NCBI GenBank assembly: GCA_019245415.1
Contig: JAFARO010000004.1
Coordinates: 310,001 to 374,000 of the forward strand
DNA from: Alphaproteobacteria bacterium
Lineage (GTDB): Bacteria; Pseudomonadota; Alphaproteobacteria; Micropepsales; Micropepsaceae
Reading direction: 5' to 3'
Length of the DNA: 64,000 bases
This document shows, in pieces, positions 34,438-41,398 of this stretch; the first letter of the stretch is position 1; every line of letters begins with the position of its first letter. Both the position numbers and the translations under genes were made by a program. Below the pieces are notes generated by a model. That model did not search any database. It was not told the DNA's origin and worked only from the letters and a program-made list of their open reading frames with translations.

Positions 34438-35070
34438 TCAATAGTCCTTGTGCATCCGGCGCATCGCCGGCGCCGCATTGAGAGCGATCTTGAGGGCGAG
34501 CGTGGTATCGCCACCGACTTTCAGCGCGACGACGGCCGGTTTCTCGCCGATGCGGGCCTGCGGATGCCAGAGCAGAGCGCGCCAGGTTCCCTCGGGCACG
34601 TCGCGCAGGTTCGCGGTGCCTTTGTCGTCCGTGACGGCGGCGAAGGGCGCATCGGCGACGAACACATAGGCCACCATGTTGTCGTGGATGTTGCAACCGA
34701 TGGCGGCAACGCCCGGCTTGTCGAAAACGACCGGCTTCGACACCTCGCCCTTGTCGATCTCGAACTCGAACTGCTTGACGGGAGAGAACGAGTAGACTTG
34801 GTGCATGGTGGCGTCGTTGTTGGTGAAGACGACGTCGCCGCCCTTACGCACCGCAACCACCAGCGGCAGGAACATCTCGTCGCGCTGGTCGATGATGGCG
34901 CGAAGCGGCACATGCGAAGCCGCGCCGGCGTCGCCCGTAAGCGTGACCACCGCGCTGGCCGCGGGCTTTCCGGCCGAATCCGTCACGACGACATGCACGG
35001 TTGCGGCGCTGACGGTTGTGCAAGCGAGCGCGCTCGCACAGCCGAGAATGCAAAGAAGCCTTTGGAACAT
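34438..35070 (-). CDS. exported cupredoxin-like protein (methylamine-utilisation-type)
   Basis: A 210-residue exported protein with signal peptide residues 1-22. It contains the type-1 copper ligand set of a plastocyanin-like domain: His90 in NNDATMHQVYSF and Cys126, His129 and Met132 in AIGCNIHDNM. A carboxypeptidase-regulatory-like strand domain (SAGKPAASAVVTL) comes before it. Proteins like this are often annotated as methylamine utilisation protein, but no methylamine dehydrogenase is nearby. It heads an operon with a histidine kinase and a barrel protein. Confidence 0.85.
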   Translation of the reverse strand: MFQRLLCILGCASALACTTVSAATVHVVVTDSAGKPAASAVVTLTGDAGAASHVPLRAIIDQRDEMFLPLVVAVRKGGDVVFTNNDATMHQVYSFSPVKQFEFEIDKGEVSKPVVFDKPGVAAIGCNIHDNMVAYVFVADAPFAAVTDDKGTANLRDVPEGTWRALLWHPQARIGEKPAVVALKVGGDTTLALKIALNAAPAMRRMHKDY

Positions 35071-35109
35071 GGGTTTAAGCTAAGCGGAATTGGTTAGCGA
35101 AGTGATACG

Positions 35110-35147
35110 TTGACGAAAGGCGGGGGCGGGCGCTTAACCTTCGTCAA
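35110..35147. promoter_or_regulatory. inverted repeat in the divergent cupredoxin/MFS promoter region
   Basis: TTGACGAA at 35110-35117 and TTCGTCAA at 35140-35147 are perfect inverted copies separated by 22 bases. The gap of 112 bases between the two divergent genes must hold both promoters, and TTGACG could also serve as a -35 box. A regulator binding both arms is a reasonable guess. Confidence 0.5.
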
Positions 35148-35182
35148 AGGCTGAACAAGCGGTAAACGCCGCGGGGGGAGAG

Positions 35183-36820
35183 ATGGCCGACGACGCGACC
35201 AAGTCCACGCGCATGGGTCTTGTGCTGGCGGCATCTTCCGCCGGCACGGTGTTCGAGTGGTACGATTTCTTCATTTTCGGCTCGCTTGCCGGCATCATCG
35301 CCAAACACTTCTTCGCGAGCGTAGGCGAGACCCAGGGCTACATCTTCGCGCTGCTGACCTTCGCGGCGGGTTTCGCAGTGCGGCCGCTGGGCGCCCTTGT
35401 GTTCGGCTGGTTCGGCGACCGCACGGGCCGCAAGCGCACCTTCCTGGTCACGATCACGATCATGGGCCTGGCGACCTTCGCCATCGGCCTGTTGCCCGAT
35501 GCTTCCGCCGCCGGTCTCGATGCCGCCTGGGCGCTGCTGGCCTTACGACTGCTGCAGGGTTTCGCCGTGGGCGGCGAGTATGGCGGAGCGGCGATCTATG
35601 TCGCCGAGCATGCCGATCCCGCACGGCGCGGTCTGGCGACGGGCTGGATCCAGGTGGCGGCGACGGCGGGGCTGTTCCTGGCGCTGGCGGTGATCTTCGT
35701 CACGCGGGCGCAGGTGGGCGAAGCGGCGTTCGGCGCCTGGGGATGGCGCATCCCGTTCCTGCTCTCCGCGGGGCTGCTGGTCATTTCGCTCTGGATCCGG
35801 CTGCGACTCGACGAGTCGCCGCTGTTCCGCCAGATGCAGGAAGAGGGACGCGGCTCATGCGCGCCGCTGTCGGAGGCGTTCTTCCGCTGGCGGAATTTGC
35901 GCCTCGTCCTCATCGCGCTGTTCGCGCTGATGATGGGACAGGGCGTGGTCTGGTACACGGCGAATTTCTACGCGCAGATATTCCTCGAGCGCGTCGTCAA
36001 GGTCGAGCCCAGCACCGTGAACCTCATGATCATGGCCGCGCTGGTCGGCAGCGCGCTGCTGCATATGTTCTTTTCCTGGTTATCGGATTTGGTCGGCCGC
36101 AAGCCGATCATGCTGTTCGGCTTGGCGCTCGCGGCGCTCGTTTTCATCCCGGGATTCCGGATGCTGACCGCGGCGGTCAATCCGCAGCTCGCGCAAGCCT
36201 CGTCGCGGACGCCGGTGACGGTGGCGGCGGAGCCCAAGGATTGCTCGCTGCAATTCGATCCCATCGGCAAGTCGAAATTCACCTCCTCCTGCGACATCGC
36301 CAAGAGCACCCTGACGAGTCTGGGCGTGCCCTATCGCAACCAGGCGGCCACCGGCACGGCGCGAATTCTCGTCGGCACGCACGAGGTGGCAAGCTTCGAC
36401 GGCGCGAAGCTGACGGCGGCCGAATTCGCGGCGGCGCGCAAGCGGTTCGAGACCGTGCTGAAGCAGGCCCTCGCGTCCGCCGGCTATCCCCTCAGTGCGT
36501 CGCCGGCACAGATCGATTTCGGCAAGGCGCTGCTCATTCTGATCGCGCTGATGACGGGCGCGGCGGCGCTCTACGGGCCGCAGGCGGCGGCGCTGGTCGA
36601 GCTGTTTCCGACGCGGATCCGATACTCGGCGCTATCGCTGCCCTACCACATCGGCAATGGCTGGTTCGGCGGCTTCCTTCCCGCGATCTCCTTCGCGGTG
36701 GTGGCGGCGACGGGGAATATCTACGCCGGCCTCTGGTATCCGGTCGTGATCGCGGGCATCGGCTTTTTCGTCACGCTGTTCTTCCTGCCGGAGACGCGGG
36801 GACAGGATATCGCGAATTAA
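35183..36820 (+). CDS. MFS transporter, metabolite:H+ symporter (MHS) type
   Basis: A 545-residue transporter. The MHS/ProP-like signatures are ASSAGTVFEWYDFFIFGSLA split by its first helix, the loop motif GWFGDRTGRKRTFL and GFAVGGEYGGAAIYVAEHA. Twelve helices are expected. Between helices 8 and 9 there is an insertion of about 115 mostly hydrophilic residues with two cysteines (KDCSLQF, SSCDIAK), which should face the periplasm. Substrate unknown; relatives carry citrate, alpha-ketoglutarate, shikimate or proline. It starts just after GGGGGGAGAG. Confidence 0.9.
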   Translation: MADDATKSTRMGLVLAASSAGTVFEWYDFFIFGSLAGIIAKHFFASVGETQGYIFALLTFAAGFAVRPLGALVFGWFGDRTGRKRTFLVTITIMGLATFAIGLLPDASAAGLDAAWALLALRLLQGFAVGGEYGGAAIYVAEHADPARRGLATGWIQVAATAGLFLALAVIFVTRAQVGEAAFGAWGWRIPFLLSAGLLVISLWIRLRLDESPLFRQMQEEGRGSCAPLSEAFFRWRNLRLVLIALFALMMGQGVVWYTANFYAQIFLERVVKVEPSTVNLMIMAALVGSALLHMFFSWLSDLVGRKPIMLFGLALAALVFIPGFRMLTAAVNPQLAQASSRTPVTVAAEPKDCSLQFDPIGKSKFTSSCDIAKSTLTSLGVPYRNQAATGTARILVGTHEVASFDGAKLTAAEFAAARKRFETVLKQALASAGYPLSASPAQIDFGKALLILIALMTGAAALYGPQAAALVELFPTRIRYSALSLPYHIGNGWFGGFLPAISFAVVAATGNIYAGLWYPVVIAGIGFFVTLFFLPETRGQDIAN

Positions 36821-36826
36821 TCCCAT

Positions 36827-37234
36827 CTATGCGCGCTCAATGTCGGTCTTGTCGAAGTCGGACCCGACATAGAGCAGCGGCGCCGACCGTACTTTGGCCA
36901 GCGCGTAGGCGCAGCAATCGCCAAAGTTCAGTTGCGCGCCGGATCGAAATCCGCGTCCATATTTGATGCGGGCTTGAAGTGCGATCCGCGCTTGATCAGC
37001 GTCTACGGGCACGAGATCTATATCCGCCGCCGAAAGGAACCCCTCCAGAGAGTTGATCTCTTTGAGCGGAGAGGCTCTTGCTCTTCCGGCGAGCACGGTG
37101 CCGATTTCAAGATAGCTGGCGGTCGACATGACACGCTGGCCAACCCGCTCTTTTTCGATTCTCTTCGCCAACCGATCGGCCTCTGGCTCGGCCAGGATGA
37201 TCGCAACAGCGGCCGAAGAATCAATGACGATCAC
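36827..37234 (-). CDS. vapC: VapC-family PIN-domain toxin
   Basis: A 135-residue PIN RNase. Acidic residues match the family: Asp5 in MIVIDSSA, Glu43 in [10 protein letters not shown], Asp106 in [12 protein letters not shown] and Asp126 in VGSDFDKTD. The NFGDC form is typical of the VapC subgroup paired with Rv0623-type VapB. Its ATG overlaps the antitoxin stop, the classic coupled arrangement. It converges with the MFS gene, ending six bases from its stop. Confidence 0.93.
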   Translation of the reverse strand: MIVIDSSAAVAIILAEPEADRLAKRIEKERVGQRVMSTASYLEIGTVLAGRARASPLKEINSLEGFLSAADIDLVPVDADQARIALQARIKYGRGFRSGAQLNFGDCCAYALAKVRSAPLLYVGSDFDKTDIERA

Positions 37235-37473
37235 TCGGTGTCACCCGACGCTTCGTCCCATTCGGCTTTGGTGACCGGCCCCAAACGGTAGTTTTTCCTT
37301 ATCTTCGCAGCATAAGCCAGAATTCGCTCTGCGCTGCCCTTTCGCGAGCCGCGCACCCGCTCGAGGCGCTCCGCCAGCGATTTCGTGACGGCCTCGGTCA
37401 TGGTTTCACCGGTCAGCCGGCTCAAGGTTCGCGCCAGCCGATCCGCTTCCTTGGTCTTGATGCTCAATGCCAT
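37231..37473 (-). CDS. vapB: VapB-family (Rv0623-like) antitoxin
   Basis: An 80-residue antitoxin with [18 protein letters not shown] and [20 protein letters not shown], the ribbon-helix-helix DNA-binding domain of the Rv0623 subgroup, followed by a basic then acidic tail (KKNYRLGPV region and [10 protein letters not shown]) that should block the toxin. It overlaps vapC by four bases. A palindrome lies just upstream of its start. Confidence 0.93.
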   Translation of the reverse strand: MALSIKTKEADRLARTLSRLTGETMTEAVTKSLAERLERVRGSRKGSAERILAYAAKIRKNYRLGPVTKAEWDEASGDTE

Positions 37474-37484
37474 GGGCGGCGCTT

Positions 37485-37503
37485 TCTAGAAACGCATTCT
37501 AGA
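37485..37503. promoter_or_regulatory. probable VapB operator
   Basis: TCTAGAA and TTCTAGA are perfect 7-base inverted copies around ACGCA. The palindrome is 12 bases upstream of the antitoxin start (37473), where autoregulatory VapB binding sites are expected. Confidence 0.7.
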
Positions 37504-37529
37504 TAGCACGAATTGGGCCCCTAGGCCAG

Positions 37530-38009
37530 CTACCCCTTCACCTCGAGCGGCACGCCGGGTTCGTTCTTGCTGGCGTGGATGACGAGCGAGCTCTTGGCGC
37601 GCGCGACGTTCTTCTCGGCGATCACCACGTCGGTGACGAAGCTCTGGAAGGCGGAGAGATCCTTGGCCACGCATTTGAGCAGGAAATCGGTCTCGCCGTT
37701 GAGCATGTGACACTCGCGTACCTGCGGCCAGGAGCGCACGCGTTCCTCGAACGCCTTGATCTCGTGGTCGTTCTGGCTGTGCAGCCCGACGAAGACGAAC
37801 CCCGTCACCTCGAAGCCCAGCGCCCTGGAATCGAGTTCCGCATGATAGCCCTTGATGTAGCCGTCCTTTTCCAGCGTGCGCATGCGGCGCAGGCAAGGCG
37901 GCGCCGTGATCTTGGCGCGGCGCGACAGTTCCACATTGGTGATGCGGCCGTTGGATTGGAGTTCGGAAAGGATGCGTAAATCGATCGAGTCGAGCTTATG
38001 ATGCTCCAC
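37530..38009 (-). CDS. Lrp/AsnC-family transcriptional regulator
   Basis: A 159-residue regulator. The N-terminal helix-turn-helix reads LDSIDLRILSELQSNGRITN then ITAPPCLRRMRTLEKDGYI; the C-terminal RAM domain has GFVFVGLHSQ and VRECHMLNGETDFLL. Lrp proteins sense amino acids and can act as global or local regulators. The GTG start at 38009 fits the N-terminus (VEHHKLDS) and follows AGGTGG. It is divergent from trxB. Confidence 0.93.
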   Translation of the reverse strand: MEHHKLDSIDLRILSELQSNGRITNVELSRRAKITAPPCLRRMRTLEKDGYIKGYHAELDSRALGFEVTGFVFVGLHSQNDHEIKAFEERVRSWPQVRECHMLNGETDFLLKCVAKDLSAFQSFVTDVVIAEKNVARAKSSLVIHASKNEPGVPLEVKG

Positions 38010-38046
38010 GGGCCACCTGCGATGGTAAAGGTGCAGGGTTTTACTC

Positions 38047-38062
38047 CCGGGCGCGCGCCCGG
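38047..38062. promoter_or_regulatory. 16-base perfect palindrome upstream of the Lrp gene
   Basis: CCGGGCGCGCGCCCGG is self-complementary and lies 38 bases before the GTG of the Lrp gene in the lrp-trxB divergent region. It could form a hairpin in the Lrp leader or be a binding site. Nothing further supports either. Confidence 0.35.
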
Positions 38063-38174
38063 CGCAATAAAATTTCTGTGCTGACGGCAGGTGCGCCCGA
38101 GTCGCGCCACCGGCTGCGGACCACCGTGCCGCGTCTCCACCAATGGCCTGAATCAAAAGAACAAATTGCTCGCC

Positions 38175-38203
38175 TTGACCTTTGGCGCCCCCGCTCCGAT
38201 ATG
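38175..38203 (+). promoter_or_regulatory. probable trxB promoter
   Basis: TTGACC at 38175-38180 and GATATG at 38198-38203 are 17 bases apart, 29 bases before the TTG start of trxB. The -35 box is near consensus, the -10 box moderate. Confidence 0.45.
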
Positions 38204-38231
38204 AGCAGGGCGGCTGCCCAAGGGGCCCTTT

Positions 38232-39164
38232 TTGCACTCGAGAGTCGTCATTCTGGGAAGCGGGCCGGCGGGTTGCACGGCCGCCGTCTATGCCGCGCGC
38301 GCCATGCTGGCGCCGACGCTGATCGCGGGAATCCAGCCCGGCGGCCAGCTCACCATCACCACCGAAGTCGAGAACTATCCCGGTTTCGCCGAGGCCATCC
38401 AGGGTCCATGGCTGATGGAGCAGATGCAGAAGCAGGCGGAGCACCTGGGCACGCACTTCGTCCAGGACACCATCGCCAGCGTTGATCTGGCGCGCCGGCC
38501 CTTCACGCTGATCGGCGATTCGGGCGAGCGCTATACCGCGGACACCCTGATCGTCGCCACCGGCGCCTCCGCCAATTGGTTGGGCCTGCCCAGCGAAGCG
38601 AAATACCAGGGCTTCGGCGTTTCGGCCTGCGCCACCTGCGACGGCTTCTTCTTCCGCGGAAAGAAGGTCGCGGTGGTCGGAGGCGGCAACACGGCGGCCG
38701 AGGAGGCGCTGTTCCTCACCAATTTCGCCGACCGGGTGACGCTCATCCATCGCCGCGACGTCTTGCGCGCCGACAAGACCAATCAGGCCCGGGTGATGGC
38801 GAACTCCAAGATCGACTGCCTGTTCGACACCGAGGTCGTGGAGGTCTTGGGCACGGACGCGCCAAAGGGCGTCAGCGCCGTGCGCCTGCGCAACACGATC
38901 ACCGGCTCGTCGCGCACGCTCGAGGTGGACGGGCTCTTCGTCGCCATCGGCCACTCGCCGGCGACCGCGCTGTTCAAGGGCCAGATCGAGATGGACGAAG
39001 CGGGCTACATCAAGAGCGCGCCGGATTCGACGCATACCAGCGTGGCCGGCGTGTTCGCCGCGGGCGACGTGAAGGACAAGATCTTCCGCCAGGCCGTGAC
39101 CGCGGCCGGGATGGGCTGCATGGCGGCGCTGGAGGCTGAGCGGTTTCTGGCGGCGGCGCACTGA
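38232..39164 (+). CDS. trxB: thioredoxin-disulfide reductase
   Basis: A 310-residue FAD enzyme that passes electrons from NADPH to thioredoxin. It has the FAD motif VILGSGPAGCTAAVYAARA, the redox pair Cys133-Cys136 in SACATCDGFFF, the NADPH motif VAVVGGGNTAAEEALFL and the final FAD site VFAAGDVKDKIFRQAVTAAG. The start is a TTG at 38232 with AAGGGGCCC upstream; no ATG gives the conserved N-terminus. A LysR gene follows, an arrangement I recall in alphaproteobacteria. Confidence 0.96.
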   Translation: MHSRVVILGSGPAGCTAAVYAARAMLAPTLIAGIQPGGQLTITTEVENYPGFAEAIQGPWLMEQMQKQAEHLGTHFVQDTIASVDLARRPFTLIGDSGERYTADTLIVATGASANWLGLPSEAKYQGFGVSACATCDGFFFRGKKVAVVGGGNTAAEEALFLTNFADRVTLIHRRDVLRADKTNQARVMANSKIDCLFDTEVVEVLGTDAPKGVSAVRLRNTITGSSRTLEVDGLFVAIGHSPATALFKGQIEMDEAGYIKSAPDSTHTSVAGVFAAGDVKDKIFRQAVTAAGMGCMAALEAERFLAAAH

Positions 39165-39241
39165 TGGGCGCACGCCGCGTTGAAATGATCGGTCACGAAC
39201 TTTGCGTTGATGGGCCGGCATCGAACAGTTAGGGCAACGCC

Positions 39242-40132
39242 ATGGACTGGGACAAGCTGCGCATCTTCCATTCCGTCGCATCGGCGGGAAGCTTTACCCA
39301 TGCCGGGCAGATGCTGACCTTGAGCCAGTCCGCCGTCAGCCGCCAGATCAGCGCGCTCGAGGAAGAGATCACCACGCCCTTGTTCCAGCGTCACGCGCGC
39401 GGGCTGACGCTCACCGACGAGGGCGAGATGCTCTACGCCGCGGTCAGCGACGTGCTCAACCGGCTGGCGCAGGCGGAAGAGGCGCTCAAGAATGTGCGCG
39501 AGGCGCCGCGAGGCGTGCTCAAGATCACTTCCAGCCACGGCATCGGCACCTATTGGCTGGTGCCGCGTCTCGACGAGTTCCTGAAGGAATGTCCCGAAGT
39601 CGAAGTCCATCTGGTGATGGAGGACCGCGAGCTCGATCTCACCCAGCGCGAGGCCGATCTGGCCATCCGCATGCGCGCGCCGGTGCAGGCCGATCTGATC
39701 CAGCGCAAGCTCTTTACCGTGCACTATCACATGTACGCGACGAAGGAATATCTGGACAAGGCCGGCACGCCGCGCACCCTCGAAGAGCTCGCCGACCACA
39801 CCGTCATCGGCTATGGCGAGACCGCGGCACCGGAAATCCGCGAGATCAACTGGCTGCTGGAAGCGACGCGGCGGCGCGTCAGCGGCAAGGGCCGCACCAT
39901 CCGCATCAACAACGTCACAGGAATCCTGACCGCAACGCTCGCCGGCATCGGGGTCGCCGCGGTGCCGGATTATGTCGCCGCCGAACGCCCGCAGCTCATC
40001 CGCGTGATGCCGGATGTGCCGGGACCGAGCTTCGACGTGCATCTGGTCTATGCCGACGCGCTGCGCCAGGCCAAGCGCGTCGTCGCGTTCCGCGACTTCC
40101 TCGTCCGCTCCTCCAGAGAGTGGAAGTACTAA
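39242..40132 (+). CDS. LysR-family transcriptional regulator
   Basis: A 296-residue regulator. The helix-turn-helix is in WDKLRIFHSVASAGSFTHAG and LSQSAVSRQISALEEEI; the effector domain begins at GVLKITSSHGIGTYWLVPRL. It is the type found directly downstream of trxB in alphaproteobacteria. Its inducer is unknown. ATG 39242 follows a weak AGGGC site. It converges with a secreted-protein gene, and a terminator lies between them. Confidence 0.94.
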   Translation: MDWDKLRIFHSVASAGSFTHAGQMLTLSQSAVSRQISALEEEITTPLFQRHARGLTLTDEGEMLYAAVSDVLNRLAQAEEALKNVREAPRGVLKITSSHGIGTYWLVPRLDEFLKECPEVEVHLVMEDRELDLTQREADLAIRMRAPVQADLIQRKLFTVHYHMYATKEYLDKAGTPRTLEELADHTVIGYGETAAPEIREINWLLEATRRRVSGKGRTIRINNVTGILTATLAGIGVAAVPDYVAAERPQLIRVMPDVPGPSFDVHLVYADALRQAKRVVAFRDFLVRSSREWKY

Positions 40133-40144
40133 GCAACGCGTCCC

Positions 40145-40173
40145 AAAAAATTGCGGCGCCCGAAGGCGCCGCA
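40145..40173 (-). terminator. Rho-independent terminator of the secreted repeat protein gene
   Basis: On the minus strand a 9-base perfect stem (TGCGGCGCC / GGCGCCGCA) closes over a TTCG tetraloop and is followed by ATTTTTT. It lies 16 bases after the stop codon of the minus-strand gene at 40189. The A run on the other side gives no T tract to the LysR gene, so it serves mainly the minus strand. Confidence 0.88.
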
Positions 40174-40188
40174 GCCGTCCATGTCGGT

Positions 40189-41163
40189 CTATGGGATGTT
40201 GAATGGATGTATCGGCGCTTTGCCATTGGCCGGGTGAACGCTTGCGGCCGATGCGCCCGTCGGACATTGACTCTTCTTATGCGGGCAGTAGATGAACGGA
40301 GATGCTCCGCTGTCGGTATCGAACACGACCAAGCCCTCGTTGTTGATGCCCCACGCTTCCTGCGCGGTCGAGCCGTTGCCGGGATTGATAGACGTGAAGT
40401 CGCCGGTGCGGACGTCGTACACAAAGGCATGCCTATTGCCCGATCCGTCCGTATAGAGACCGGAGACTTGCCCTTGATCGTTGATGCCTTCCGCCGTCGT
40501 CACGGCAACGGCGCCTGGAGCGTCGAACGTGATCAGATTATTGCCCTTCAGGACAAAGCCATGCTCGATGCCGCTTGAGTCGATGTAGCCTCCCGCCACA
40601 TGGCCCTTGTTGTTGATCTGTCGCGGATTGGTGGAAGTTATGCCCGCAACATCAAGCGTGAAGGGGCCCCTGAACTTTCCATTCTTCCCTTCAAAGCCCA
40701 GCCGGGTACTTCCATCTGTATCGAGATAGTCGCCGACATACAGGTCCTTGTCGTTGCCGCCCTGAGCGACGCCATCCATGACATCGCCGTTGGGGTTCTT
40801 GAGAAGTTTGACCGTGCCCGTCGGAGACCGGTAGAATTCCTCGCCGAACGTGAAGCCGCTCTTCAATGCGAGGCCCGTGATACTTCCATCATTGCGGATG
40901 GCTCGTGCTTCGGCCTGACTTCCGTCGGTAAGGTCGAAGGTGACGTAGTCGCTGCCGTCCGGATGACCGTAGAAGCCGTGCAGGATACCGGATGAATCCG
41001 TGTAGCCGCCCGCGATGACGTTGTCGTCGTTTATTCCGAATGGAAGCAAGGTCACCGCGCCGCTCGGAAACGCTATCGGTACGTATGTCACTGCTGCTTG
41101 TGCTGCATTAGAGAGCAACGCTGCGCTGACAAGGGCGCTCGCGCCAATCAAGAAGTTCCGCAT
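40189..41163 (-). CDS. secreted HAF-like repeat protein
   Basis: A 324-residue exported protein; signal peptide residues 1-24 (LSNAAQAAV). The mature part has repeats of the type G-I-N-D-x-G-x-V-x-G-x-Y-x-D-x-S-G-x-x-H-G-F: GINDDNVIAGGYTDSSG, INNKGHVAGGYIDSSG and INDQGQVSGLYTDGSG. These repeats form beta-sheet or propeller-like domains in extracellular proteins. The C-terminal 30 residues, with two cysteines (YCPHKKSQCP), are different. ATG 41163 has an excellent GGGGAG site; ATG 41178 does not. No PEP-CTERM anchor is seen. Confidence 0.82.
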   Translation of the reverse strand: MRNFLIGASALVSAALLSNAAQAAVTYVPIAFPSGAVTLLPFGINDDNVIAGGYTDSSGILHGFYGHPDGSDYVTFDLTDGSQAEARAIRNDGSITGLALKSGFTFGEEFYRSPTGTVKLLKNPNGDVMDGVAQGGNDKDLYVGDYLDTDGSTRLGFEGKNGKFRGPFTLDVAGITSTNPRQINNKGHVAGGYIDSSGIEHGFVLKGNNLITFDAPGAVAVTTAEGINDQGQVSGLYTDGSGNRHAFVYDVRTGDFTSINPGNGSTAQEAWGINNEGLVVFDTDSGASPFIYCPHKKSQCPTGASAASVHPANGKAPIHPFNIP

Positions 41164-41182
41164 GATGACTCCCCACATTTGA

Positions 41183-41220
41183 GTGTGCCGCCACTATAAG
41201 CCGGCACACCTCGATGGCAA
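41183..41220 (-). promoter_or_regulatory. promoter with -10 box inside an inverted repeat
   Basis: On the minus strand TTGCCA (41215-41220) and TATAGT (41193-41198) are 16 bases apart, a good sigma70 promoter for the secreted repeat protein. The 8-base arms GTGTGCCG (41183-41190) and CGGCACAC (41202-41209) are perfect inverted copies that enclose the -10 box exactly, as expected of a repressor operator. Confidence 0.65.
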
Positions 41221-41398
41221 AAGCCAATGATAGAGCGATGGCAAGGAAAATTTCCGCGCGAACGGGGAACCAATCCTGTACTGCTCTTTTGGATCAAAGG
41301 CGTCGCCAGGAAACCGGACTCGGCGCGCGTCAACACCGCCGAGCGGCGGTCTTGAACTGCGTCAGTCGCCCGAGCCATGAGAATGCTCCGGCGAAAGA

